Under the pieces are notes generated by a model. It was given only the letters and a program-made list of their open reading frames with translations. It ran no database searches and was not told the DNA's origin. This document shows, piece after piece, positions 10,960 through 23,600 of a stretch of 64,000 nt of DNA. Source of the stretch: Sweltsa coloradensis (taxonomy: Eukaryota > Arthropoda > Insecta > Plecoptera > Chloroperlidae); contig JAMZAV010000166.1 in NCBI GenBank assembly GCA_024449915.1, positions 1,240,001 through 1,304,000 of the forward strand. Reading direction: 5' to 3'. A program made the position numbers and the translations under genes. Each line of letters starts with the position of its first letter. The first letter of the stretch is position 1.

Positions 10960-13900
10960 CAACCAACTAAAACAGACGACGAGCACTGGGCCTATAAGGC
11001 TTACCTCCAGGACCAAATGTTAAATTGATGTAATAATAAAAATGATAGTGAAAAAAACGAAACATGCGATTAGCATATTTGAGTAAAAAACAGATAATAT
11101 GATGTTTAACCTACCTTGGCGACATTTCCGATCGCTCGTCATAGCCTTTTTATAGCTGGAATAGTCTACCACATAATATCTCTTTACATAACCCAAATGC
11201 TTCCCCCCCCCCCACCGACACCAATGTGCTCCAACCAAACTCCAAACGCCGCAATAATTATTCAACTTGTTTTGTATTCTACGCGAAAGAGTAAATAAAC
11301 AAAACACAACAAAGAGAATAAATAAATTTATGGACATTCCCAATCCTTTGGTGATAAAATAAATACAATTGTAGTATAGTAAAGATATCAGCACAAGTTG
11401 CTGATGTAAATCACTCTAATTAGTGCTTAAATTTAGAGAAATAAAATTCAAGTATTTGAGCACAAGTTCTCTACAATCGAATCCTATCACGTCAAAGTAT
11501 ACATTTGACTCAAACAGAGTAGGCCTATTATATATTATATTTTCTTCAATTTCATCTATCACCGGCGTGAAGTCAATTAAAGTTCGAGGTTCGAATAGGC
11601 GATAACGACCAAGAAAACCTTTGACACGGTGCCAAAGTGACTGAAATAGAAGTACTTTTTACTTTGTGTATTTTACAGTAAAAAAGCGGATACAATGTTA
11701 TTTTGGTGTTTCCAAATTAGAACGTCGCGACGACGAGACAGTCGAAGAGTTGAAGTTCGAGAGGGCTGATAGCAGGAAGTACCTAAGACTACGAGACGAC
11801 AAAAGAACAAACATAATGACGGTATCTTTTAGGGCAGGGCTGGAAATATACAATGCAAATTAAAACACAATTATGTCATGCCCATGCATAATGCAAATGA
11901 AAAATAAAATACATTAGGTTTTGCAAGACTTTGAGGCATGAAATTACAACAGAGATCTCCCTAAGGTTTCCTGGTTATAAATAGGGACCGTATGAGATCG
12001 GAGATGGTGGATGTCATCACTCATCGCTTTCGTTGCGCCCAGTCAAAGCCAAAGCCAATCCGAGATGAGAGGCTCGAGCCAGAGATTCGGTCATCTGTCG
12101 CCTAGTGGGGGTGGAGGCCACCTGACCTGACAACTTGTTTATAGTGTTGCGAGATTGTGTTCAAAAGTAACATCCATGCAGCGGTGAGAACGACCACACG
12201 CATGCAGGACGACGGAGAGAAACGGGGAAATAATCGCGGAAACCGCACGTGGAAATGTCTGCAAGAAGTAAAAAGTGTTGACAAAAATTTGTCATAACTC
12301 CAAGTGTTAAATATAGGCTGAGAACCGTACACTTTGACTTCGACATTCTTTGGTATTTAATTTGTTCTCCGTGAACTTAAGACAAATATAATAGAAATGA
12401 TTTGTAGCTTCCGGAGACTGCGATGGTGTTCAGCCTCAGACTACCATGCGGGCATTCCACTTTCCACTACTTTGAAGCATTAACTCTCACATTACCAATC
12501 TCCCGACTACACCATGACAAATCTGAAACCTTGTCACGCGTTAGGGGTTGGTTTGCCATCACTGCTGCATTGGCAGAATTCAATTACATAAGAAAATATT
12601 CAATACAATCCAGAAATAGTATCTGTCTAATGTGTCTTTGTATATTATCTGAATTGTATTAATATTATGAAGTCTCTATTATGTTCACCGTTTTCTCCAC
12701 CAACATATTAATCTTGATTATCTTTTTTGGGGCTATAAAATAGATAAAATATTTACGGATAAGTGTGTAAACTGTAAAGGAACATTGAATCCTTCAAAAC
12801 GTTCATGTTACTTCCCAAATCGAACCTTATGCATCCAATTAGTAAAATACAAGTATATATATATTTTTTCTTTCGAATTGACAATTGTAGAAGGCAATTA
12901 ATGACACTCTACTCGTAAAATAATTACAAATATTTTACAAAACAATGCAAAATTATAAACATGAAAATTACATAAAAATATGTTGAACCAACCAACCAAA
13001 AGAACCAGAACCAACTCGGGATGACAGTATTTCGTGATTATACAATCCTGACAACGCAAACGCCGGGGGTAGCCAAGCTAACAAACGAACAAGCTGGCTA
13101 TTGAACGTGAATCAGATAATCATTAAATGTGTTTAAAATTCCTGGCTGTACTGGACCTCAAATCAGAAAGATATGATAAGTTAAGAAACCAGTATCAGTT
13201 CGCTTCTTCAATATACTTGATTGAACCATATGCTCACTGTTAATTATATGAAACGCCCCAAGGCTGATTACTTGATTAGTCTATCTATACGATTAGTCAA
13301 CTAATGGATTTAAATCTTTATACAAATCCCTACGTGCTACGTCGTCCGAGAAAAACACACCTTCGACCTTTCAGACAACAGAGTATGCTGTGTATAACTC
13401 TATGATCTGATCACTTATCATAACCAATATGTACGCCATATTAGCCTCAAGTTTGCACATGTTGAGCAAACTCAGAGCTCACTCGCACGAACTAGGCGTT
13501 TATAAGGAAATCAAGATTAATTCATTGTGAGATTCACTATTGCGATATGCCAACATGGAAGGGGATAACTATGGTTTTACTATTTTCATCGTGAAATTAT
13601 AGAGTTCGATACAGTCGACAGTAGATAATTTAAATACTATTTTGGAAGTTGTGTAAAACAGTTTAGATCAACGTATTTTTGTTATAGAAAACATTCACGA
13701 GAGTTTAATTTTCCAACTGGCACGAACCGTTGATCGAGGAAGCCATGCGTTTTCGATCTCAGGAATGCCCAGCAAGAATTTTCTCTTTAGCTATTACATT
13801 ATACAATATACACTATCAGTTTTATTTAATACTTATTCACCGATATAGTGAAGGTTGAATGGGTTTTCCTCACGCAGTTTTAAGTCGAATAATGGCACTT

Positions 13901-15300
13901 ATCAGTTTCACCGTATCCATCAACACATGTAGTGTGTAATCTACATCATGGCATGGCCCGAATACACAATGCAATATCAATATATAATATTTTGCATACA
14001 TCAAAATAATGATCAACGATCAAACTGTGTATAGAACTTCGATTTGGTAGTCAAGTTGGGGGAAAATGTTTCTCTTTGAAAGAAAGTTTCATGATGAAAT
14101 CAATACGAAGCAAACGACGCATTTCTGCTTTTTCCAGAAATACGATATAGTAGGTTGAAATAATTTGCATGACAATTAATGATTGATAGCTATTTCTGAG
14201 CTACTATACTAACTCATACAAACCACGAAATAATGAACATTGACTGTAACAAATGCGTGGCATATTGGTGTCCATGGTAAACATTTAAACATTTTAGCTG
14301 TATGAACCAAAGCTTTCTTCTTCCTCATACAAGATAAGTCGCTTGTTTCGTTTGAGAAGAACTTACGGATACATTTTATTTGCTTGAAATGCAAATATAT
14401 GAAGAAATATCGATTTAGTTTCTTCACCCACGTCATGAACATGAATCCGACAAGTCTCCCATGGAAGGAAATACCACTGCACCCTGCACCTATCCCCTTC
14501 CTCACTCCAAGAATAATAACAACCAGTTATCATCCTAGTATCGGTGGTGTTATTTACACATTGAATGAAATCAAATCCAACACGCAAACTCGAACCGATT
14601 CAACGGTATAATTCTCGTCACAACGTCTAGTTTAGCAACACACCCCACCCTTTCTTCCGCCATCAGTTGTGATTTGCTGTTCTCTGACATCGATAAGGAG
14701 TGGTTAGGTTAGCAACAACTTTCGCGTGTTGTCAATTGTCATCGTCGCAGTAACTCTCACATTCACAGAGTGCTCTTGACAATTATTCTTGTATCAGTTT
14801 GAACAGTCAATTTCACTAAACAACACTCATGTTTCAACGAGTACCCAAACCCATTCAATCCATTTGGCAGGCATTGACAGTGCCAGTAGTGTGATTCTAT
14901 GTAGATAACTTGAATGTCGATATGGATATATCAATCTATATCACATAAAATAGCATGACCAACTGCTAGATAGTGATTGATCCATAGCGACGTTACGTTC
15001 AAGCTATCCTTATAGAATCGCGGGGCAGTTCTGTAAGTTTATGAGAGAGGGCGGGTTAATGCAGGGCTGGATATATCTATGTAGACTTCCATTTCAAATA
15101 AATTATGAGTAGTCCTACACAAACATGGAAATTCGATCACATTGAGGTTGTTACGAAAAATGTTAGTGTTGCCCAAACAATTAAAAATCTTTCTTCTTTG
15201 ATCTATTGGTGTGTTTCTGTGTAATTGCAGTTTCAACAGCTTTGCCATTCAAGCATAATGACTGACTGCTATTTATAGGTGTACAGACTGAGCCACAATG
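10960..15300. other. No gene recognised
   Basis: 4.3 kb of AT-rich DNA. The frame at 11666-11863 has a charged stretch (LERRDDETVEELKFERADSR) that looks somewhat protein-like but matches nothing known. I see no TIR or tRNA-like structure. Confidence 0.5.
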
Positions 15301-15308
15301 AAACGACA

Positions 15309-15330
15309 CACGTGGTACGTCACCCACGTG
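15309..15330. promoter_or_regulatory. Paired E-boxes around an ACGTCA half-site
   Basis: Two CACGTG palindromes (15309-15314 and 15325-15330) are 16 bp apart centre to centre, with TACGTCAC between them. Such pairs bind bHLH factors in animals. No adjacent gene is visible, so a role is conjecture. Confidence 0.25.
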
Positions 15331-16009
15331 CGTGTTTTCTTTTCTTTAAGATTTGAAGTTTTTCAACGTGCCATACAAAAATTACATTTAAATTTCACAC
15401 TTTAGAGTTTAATTAAAAACAAAATTGAATAATATCAGTTTTACGTGGAGTAGAAACTCGCTGGGAACGAGAACGTGCGTCTCCCTCCAGTGACATCCTG
15501 AAGAAGCGATCACCATGCAAACTTCGAACCCTGGCATCGCCAAAGAATGATCAAAAGTCAAAACCATACTTGGTCGTCGTATTTGCTGATACACCTGTGG
15601 GGTTGCACTCTGTACCAGAAGTTCAAGAGACGCGAAGTTAGTGCAGTGTGGGTAGGTAGGCTGGCTACCCAGCGCGTGTGGGATGCCAGAGTGTGGACCA
15701 GATGGTGTGACTTGACTCGCCATAGATAGATAACACAATGGACTCAACCTAAATGATGCATGGATGTATCATCTAAGACTAAGACCACACCTACCTTGAT
15801 GCGTCCAACCTTGCCTTATAATCTGGCGGAGCAGAACGTATGGGAATGTGTGGGCCCGCATGATTAATAGTTACAGAATCGCACGCGTGTAGACTGTGCA
15901 GACCTATCAACACGCATTGTACACATAATAAGTACTTACCATCGTCACTATTATAAAAAACACAATTTACCCAACTTCAGAAAGATAAACTCATTGTTGA
16001 CTGAAGCTA

Positions 16010-16085
16010 AACTTGGAAAACCTTTAATCGGGATTGCCGGAGGATGGACTTGAACCAGAGGCCTCCACAATTAGTCATGCGTGCA
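16010..16085 (-). repeat. SINE family A, head fragment
   Basis: The minus strand contains a degraded B box (GGTTCAAGTCC), then TCCGGCAATCCCGATT and AAAGG. It stops near the CAA microsatellite. Confidence 0.5.
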
Positions 16086-16134
16086 CGCGCATCGTCAATA
16101 GGTACGCACGTATATTTAGAATATAAATACTTCT

Positions 16135-16135
16135 C

Positions 16136-16196
<61 letters not shown>
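16135..16196. repeat. (CAA)n microsatellite
   Basis: About twenty perfect CAA units. Confidence 0.97.
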
Positions 16197-17954
16197 CAAA
16201 CAAATTAATCAAATTCCTCTCGGATTGTGGTCAGGTTAGCAGTCGCTGAAGGCAACACAAGAAACGAATTGATGGAATTGAGAATTTAATGAGATCTATT
16301 AGTTTCCGCGAAAATACCTCCTCACGATTCAAACCTGAAATGCCCAAAGAGCAGGTCCTGCACTGGGATAGTTTATAAAAATGTGAAGGTCATTGAAAAC
16401 AATAATTAACTAGCAAAATGTCCTATAGTTTTTGCCACTGACTTTTGTTTTCATGAGCATTGCATGTGTATGGGCCAACCAATCATTCAAGTGATTTACA
16501 GGGTACTTCCACAACGCAAATGTGTGAAATTACTCGTCATTCGTGTTTTTAAAATATGAATTTAATAATATTCGTGTCCACGCTCAAACACGTCAACGAA
16601 GTGACACTGACAAGTGTGGACCAATGGGAACACCGCTTGTGTCGGGGAGATTTGACTTTGATATACCGGCGTCACTTTCTGCTCGTAAACTTGTATATTT
16701 TTCTTACAGTACCTTCAGTAAGTACTATAACCTGCAATTATATATGTGCGGCTGTCAGTGGCAGGTCAGGTATATTATTATTAAATAATAACAATAATAA
16801 TTACTACAACCATTTTACATTATAAGATGCTGCCGTAGGGTAGAGATATCATATGTCGCATGGAAACCACTGATTCACCTTATGAGTGACTTGGACAAGA
16901 TCAGGAATGCAGGTTGTTCGTTGGTATTGACCTCGCAATATTCTAAACAGGCAAGTGCTCAAGCGCTGAGCCTATGGTTCAATGACACACACAATTCGGA
17001 AGCTTTACATAATAATATTATATACTTCTGGTTAATAAGGGGTTATCATTTCAAAATATCAAAATTGTTTTCCTCTCCTATCCTGCAAATTACAGCAAAC
17101 ATGTTTAACATGTAAGATGTGAAACTCAAGGAATTAATTCTATAAATACAACTTTATCTAATCACGAGCAGCAAAGCGAATCCTTAATTAAATTTATCGA
17201 TGACAAACCTGTCCACGGACAGTTATGTAACCGTCGAACTAGTAATTTTGGAGTTTGATAGTTTATAGTTTATGAAGGGAATATCCTCAAGAGGACTCAA
17301 TCCTTCATACACGACTGAAGAAATCAGTCGTTCTACTAGAACTAGAAAATAGATAAGTTTTAGTTAGCATGGGTAGTAATAATTAATTAAGCCCTAATAA
17401 GACCAAAATTGTAAATAAGACCAAAATGGTAACCACGAACTAACCACGAAAAAGTATTTTCCTTTTTGTGATTGCTCACTTTACTTGCCCTTCATAAACA
17501 GATTCTTGACACAAATGTACCAATATGTGTCTTAATAAAAATTCGTGAGTTTAGCTTTTTTAGAGGCCATGTTCAGCTCATAGATTTGAAGCGACAGTTC
17601 AAACTCAATCGAACGCGGGCTTTATTCATTATAAGGTTTAATGAGCTGTGTTTGATGCAGAAACATGAAATTACAAGAACAGAGAGCGACGAGATCATGT
17701 TAGTGATTGATGAAGGATGTTATGAACCCACTCTGACAGGTGTGGTATACGTATACTGACTGAAGGAGTGTCGGGGTCACTGAAAGTTGTCTCCTATGAG
17801 ATTGCAACCATAAGAGCGCAAGCCAACAAGCTGTTTCCCATCACCCGTCACAGACGATCAAACTTGACAAATTGCACCGTTCAAATGCACTGTAGGCCTC
17901 GCCTAGGTATCTATAAAGGATGTATTTATTAATTTTTAATAAAGTCCAGAAGTT

Positions 17955-18030
17955 AAAAAATCTATCCCGACCGAGGTTTGAACCCGGGTCTCCCACTTTC
18001 CGTGTATCGTCGTTGTGTAAAGAATGAACA
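17955..18030 (-). repeat. tRNA-like SINE head
   Basis: The minus strand has a B-box-like GGTTCAAACC in a T-arm CCGGG-loop, preceded by GTGGGAGACC and followed by T6 and AACTTCTGGAC. Similar in layout to the tRNA-like unit at 38.7 kb. The A box is weak, so it is a degraded copy. Confidence 0.45.
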
Positions 18031-18464
18031 TAATTATTGTATTTCCCTATTAAATAAATAGAGATACAAAGCATTTGTTCCGACGACGCTAATTACGTAT
18101 AATAAGCAATTTTATCATTTACAATAAAATAGAATGAATATAATTTTGAGTAAAATATCTGAAATAAATAATTATTGTAATATATTTGTAGATCGAATAA
18201 GTGCGAATCGAAGGTATTTTATAATGAAAAATAATATAAAATAATTAATTGCGGCCCGCCTCTTTCTTACCTACTATTAGTTTTTTGAGGTATAGTACAA
18301 ATTACAATTTGAACACTCTTTGATTCAGTTGGCGTGATATACGCGTTGTAATTGGTTGGTTTACTGTTCAAATATTATGTGACCACGACTCCATGAAGAG
18401 AGATTATTTTCTATGTGGTCGGTTTCAAAATTCGATCTGGGTGGTTGTTGTTAGGTAACATACA

Positions 18465-18545
18465 ACGTCCCCTCCTGCCACCGGCAATTCTGACTTAGAG
18501 AAGCGAATGCTGAGGTGGAGTCTTTAAAATAGCCTCTGAGCAATC
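18465..18545 (+). repeat. SINE family A, short fragment
   Basis: CTGCCACCGGCAATTCTGAC with a few flanking bases of the family. No B box or tail. It lies just upstream of the Helentron-like element at 18676. Confidence 0.4.
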
Positions 18546-18675
18546 CTTCTCATCAACTATTCAAATGCATCTCCAATAATATTCTGTACAATGCCTTAAA
18601 CTGGCGACCTGCGCAATTTAGGATTATTTAAAATTAATTCGAGACGTATTGCCAAATTTTCTCTCGAAATACTAT

Positions 18676-19400
18676 TTGGATGAGCGAAGCGAAGACTTCA
18701 ATTTCACGACCCCCCAAAAAGATTTAGCTCGTTTCTTTCTGTCTGTTCGCTCTCTACCGGGCAAACGGCATATGCGATCTTGATGAAAATTTGAGGGGAC
18801 CTTTGTTTTCTCTAAACTTAGAGGTGTATTGTTTTTGGGTACAATTGAAGAAATATTTCTCATGAATATCGTACTTTACAATATTTGCCCCGATTTTTAG
18901 TGCGACATTTTCGTCACATTTGGGCCGATTCTGACCAAACGGGTGGGGCTACAACGTTCATATTTCACATGGACATTAAGATTATGGTGATGTAGTACCT
19001 TTTGAAAGAAAAAGTTGAAAAAGTTAGCTAGAATAGAAATAAAGGTTTTAATATTAGTTTTTCAATTTTTAGTGCGATATTTTCGTCACATTTGGGCCGA
19101 TTCTGACCAAACGGGTGGGGCTACAACGTTCAGATTTCACATGGACATTAAGGTTATGGTGATGTAGTACCTTTTGAAAGAAAAAGTTGAAAAAGTTAAC
19201 CAGAATCCATAGAATAAAGGTTTTAATATGAGTTTTTTGAGGTTTATAATAACAATTATCAAGTAACAATAGAAACTTGACAACAATCACCTACAATGCA
19301 TTAAAAAAGCACTTGCAAAGGAAAAGTGGTCCTACGCAAACAAAAAACTTACAAAAAAAAGCTCATCCATCAACGCGGCGGGACTTTAGCGTTTTCCTAG
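18676..19400 (+). mobile_element. Helentron-like non-autonomous element, family 2, with internal tandem repeat
   Basis: Starts TTGGATGAGCGAAGCGAAGA; the inverted GCTCATCCAT lies near the end, followed by the hairpin AACGC (12-nt loop) GCGTT and TTCCTAG, then T. Inside, a unit of about 171 bp (18895-19065 and 19066-19236, containing GACCAAACGGGTGGGGCTAC) occurs twice in tandem. After CTAG some similarity to other family 2 copies continues for about 8 bases, so the true end may be slightly later. Confidence 0.68.
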
Positions 19401-19404
19401 TAAT

Positions 19405-20435
19405 AAGTTCGATAGTGGCAAGAATTGATATAAAAACTGTTATCACGCCTTCTCCCCGCTCTACACTGGATTGCGCAATGCCTAATGCGGCAATAAAGTT
19501 TTTTAATTCCTGGTAACTAATGGTGATCACGGTAATAATCGGGTTCCTCGATTGTCTGTGTGGGTCGAGAACTTCAATAAAACGGCCTATTTATGTTGAC
19601 GCTAATTGGGTCCACTCAAAGTGAAAGTTATCAACTTATTAACAACATGGCAATATAATGTCCTGAATGGGCATTTAATATCCATCTGCAGAAGAGTTTC
19701 GTGGTCGAGTGACCACACATTATAAACGACTCGAGCAACAAACCATTGTTCACCTCTATAGTTGGAAGGAATCGTCCATCTATTCTATACGACGTCCTCT
19801 GGTTCGGGAACTCATCGAAATGTACTGAAACGTAAAACGATTACGATTGAAACTAATGACACGAATGCTTTGGAGTTTTTCCAGCGATGACAACGGGATG
19901 TAAAATATGTATTCGATTCCAGACCCTCTCGGATTCGCGAAATACGAATACGCCAAAGAATGGTCAATTAGTATTTAAGTCGTAATTTCGTATAGACTAC
20001 TATACCTAGCGGCATTCTACAGCAACAATGCAAACAATTAGCTAACAGAAACGGACACGCAAACGAAGACAACGGCGTTTTAAATAAACAAACTATCAAC
20101 AAACTTAAACACATTTAAATGAAGGACAATGTCGTGGTCATGGACATAGACACAACATTTTGGACTGTTATGTAATTTGCATGACCACGCCTTAATTTTC
20201 TATTCATATAAATTTGTAATTGTTGTTGTAGATGTCCAATTTAACAAAAACGTACCCAACAAGATTCGAATACTTAGAAAGCATTAAAATAATGTTCGGA
20301 TTCTGATTACCCGGGTAGCGGATATCATCCCAAATTTGAAGAGTTCTTGGAATTGATTGTTTGTTTAGGTAAATATCTATTAATAATGAGTAATGAGGAA
20401 TGATGAATAAGAAGCAAAGTAACATATACTTTCAC
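19405..20435. other. No gene recognised
   Basis: Unique-looking AT-rich DNA between a Helentron-like element and SINE A. No motif noted. Confidence 0.5.
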
Positions 20436-20439
20436 AAAC

Positions 20440-20615
20440 CGAGAGCGATGTGGCTCATGCGTAACGAGGCTCGGTAGGTCACGGTTCGAGTCCCGCCACC
20501 GGCAATCCTGGCTGAAAGTTTTTTTCTCGCGAGGGATTGTGTCCTCTTAAACAGCCCACACCTAAGAGGAGCATGCATTGCACCCTGGGCAGACTTCCCA
20601 CAAGAAATTACAAAA
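20440..20615 (+). repeat. tRNA-derived SINE, family A (best copy)
   Basis: Head with B box GGTTCGAGTCC, then CACCGGCAATCCTGGCTGAA, a T7 run, and the body GTCCTCTTAAACAGCCCACA to GCATGCATTGCACCCTG and a CACAAGAAATT end. Other copies in the window share the core words CCGGCAATC-TGAC and GCATGCA. The order tRNA-like head, T-run, unrelated body is typical of pol III SINEs. Confidence 0.7.
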
Positions 20616-20619
20616 TTTA

Positions 20620-23600
20620 ACAATGCTTTGTGTTTCATGGAGTTTGCTCCCAAGTTCATTGCCTACCTGATGGTGGCACTGGCTTATTTACAAAATGAAT
20701 AAATTATATGTAATTCAAACCAATAATTGCATTATGTTTATAAAACAATTACAAAATTGTATATATTCGTTCTCATTCATATGTAGCGTAAAAGTATCCT
20801 CGAAATATTTTGAAGGCTACCAAAGCTATTTAAAATATAGTAATTGGCCAGGCTAGGTTAAAATATACAATTTATCTGTGATACCAGTGATGTACCCCTG
20901 ACCTCCCTCCGTTTTCAACTAATTTTAAAGCTAAACATAGGCGCACATAATAATGGTGTCAACGGTGAAAGACGAAGCTCTAATTTCTTACGTGGGATTC
21001 GAACCCACGCCCTACCTGTACGCTAAAGAGTTTCTACTCGTTATCACAAGGCCAAGAGAGAGGTTGAGCGCGCACTCTTCACTCCCCAACCACAACTGGT
21101 TATATAAATCATGTATCGAGACTTAGGTACCTTTACATTTGCTTTAATAAGTGGAAAGAATAAAATGCCCGAATCGAAAGCCTGTTCAAATCTTGCACAC
21201 TTTTAAATGTTACATTAGTCTGAAAATTTCAATCATAGTGGTATCAATAAGTTACTCTAGACTAGAGGCGATCTCGAGGCTGAGAATGGAAAGTTAACTG
21301 GGTATTTCACAATCAGGCCTAAATTGTATGGTAAAATAGAATAAAAGTCACCACACACACACACACAATAACCCACGAGACACTATAAATTACAATTTAA
21401 AAAAATCATAAAATGTGCGTGGTCGAAGAAAAAGTAAAAGTAAAATGGTGGTGGAAGGGGCATTACCGTTGCGAAGAAAGTCGACACACGCCAGAAGATG
21501 GGCCGAACCCAACGCTAAGTTTTGTTTTTTCCGTCAGGCCGATCTAAATTTAGGACTCGTATCTCTTCGGACTAAAAGCGAAAACAACTTCCACCATCAC
21601 CGGAGCGAATAGATTTCGAGTTGACGAAAATAGTTGGATAAAACGTGTAATAAAGCCTTGACGAAGAGACAAGATGAGACGTATAGAGGCCATTTCAAGT
21701 ATCACGCTAGGTAAATTAGAAAGAATATGTCACCATAGCGCCCGTAACACCCATAGAAATACGCGCTCAAGAGTCAGAACGATGCCAACATCTTCGGAGA
21801 GGCTAGAGCGCGAGTAGAGATGCCTGTGGTGAGGGTTATAAATCGTCAACTTTAAAAAAGTCCCCCGGAAGTTGTGTCATGAAGATTTTAAAGCCAGATG
21901 CGTGAAAATATATTATTTCACGTGTACGCCCGACACGTGGATATCTGCTAGTGCCTAGTGGGGGGAGTCACATGTGCTACAGACAGGGGCGTAAGCTTGA
22001 TGACAGACGGATCAATCTGGGCAGAGCTTTGCAATGCATGGAGACCATTCTTTCGTTCACTTGTATATTATCCTATATCCTGCGACAGTGAGTCTTTATT
22101 ACCGTCGATGCGATGTGCGTGTGAGAGGTAGAAGGGTTGCTTGCTAGTTCTTTACATACCCATGCCAAAATAAAATATCAAGATTCAAGACAGGAATACG
22201 TTCTAGTATACAAACATATTACTTTAAAAATTACTAACAAAACTAGTGTCAGGTTACCCATAATAATTACTTTACGTTGTTCATAACGAACCTGTATATT
22301 ATCGTTACAATCATTACAAGTGTAATATTTTATCTGTGGTGCAAAGGTTGCAAACGGGACAAATGAAGCAGGCATTGCTAAATTTCGACCAGTGCAGTAC
22401 AAATTTCTGACCTCGTCGACTATCTGACACAAGGCTTACGAATGTATATTTCAACACCCTAAACTTAGTTTAGTCCAGGTAACGGCTCGATTCCCACTAC
22501 GACAAAATTACAATCCTGTCGAAAATTCTTCCTCGATCTATAATGTTGGGGTTACCTCATATGGTCCCATACGAATACGCTAACGTAGTTTGAAATCTCG
22601 AACGGGACAAAGTACTTTTTTGATCAACATTAATTAATCTTATTTAAACGATTTCAAACATCCCATTTTAATGTACTATAGTAACAAATAACAATTAGCC
22701 CAAAGTGAAAGTAGAATTACGCACACGTGCCTTACAGAAACTCAAATATACCGTACGAAAACGTTGTGTAACGTCCCTAATTAAATATCATCTTTTAACT
22801 CGACATGTTGTGCCACTTGGTTTGCTTATGAACTTGTTCCATCTACCTACGCGTCGCATTGGACACGAGTTCTTACGTCTACTGTTGGTCAACGTGGAAG
22901 AAACTAGAAAGCCATTGGCCAAGGATTTTATGTTTAATAATGATAGTATTGTTATTAGCCAAACATCTCGAGACGGGCTTGTTTTTTTACCACCAAGAGC
23001 CATCTACCTACCTATAGATAATTTATATCATAAGTTCGTAACGTGGGGGTAAAAAAAGATACAATAAACCTGCAGGTATAATAAAATAGCAATTCAAATA
23101 CTATGTTGATTTTATCAAGAGACGCGCCTCTAGCATTTATAATGACTATATTTCTCATCTTCTCCTTACACGGACATGGAAACGATTAAATTGGACTGTC
23201 CGGCGGAGGCAGAAGGGAGTTCCCACCTGTGACGTCACGCTCCGAGTCGCCTTACAAGGACGAGAGTGAGACGGCGCCGGCGACGAGCTGCCCACACGTA
23301 CAGAGTGGACCGATTTATATAACACGGTTCTAATAAACCCTACGCACTTTGCATTCACTCACTAGTCACAGCGCACGCATAACATTCAAACTCTGGACCC
23401 GAGTAATTTTGTTGCTTTACCTCTCAATTAATTTAAATCATGTTACAATTATCAACATATGAGGATTGATTAAAGAAGGCGAGGTTGAAGGGTATAAATT
23501 TAAAAAAAAATATGCTGGATTCGAACATTGTCTCTCTCCCTCCACCTTTCTATTGGGTATGGCCATGCAGTGGCGTATCCAGGAATTAATTAACGAGGGG

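Noticed and set aside
11666..11863. Charged 65-codon frame as an exon
   Set aside because: Somewhat protein-like and preceded by a TTTTACAG, but no donor or partner exon was found and no family is recognised.
22705..23052. 115-codon plus-strand frame as a gene
   Set aside because: No recognisable domain or conserved motif, and an opposite-strand frame overlaps it. It could be chance in this much sequence.
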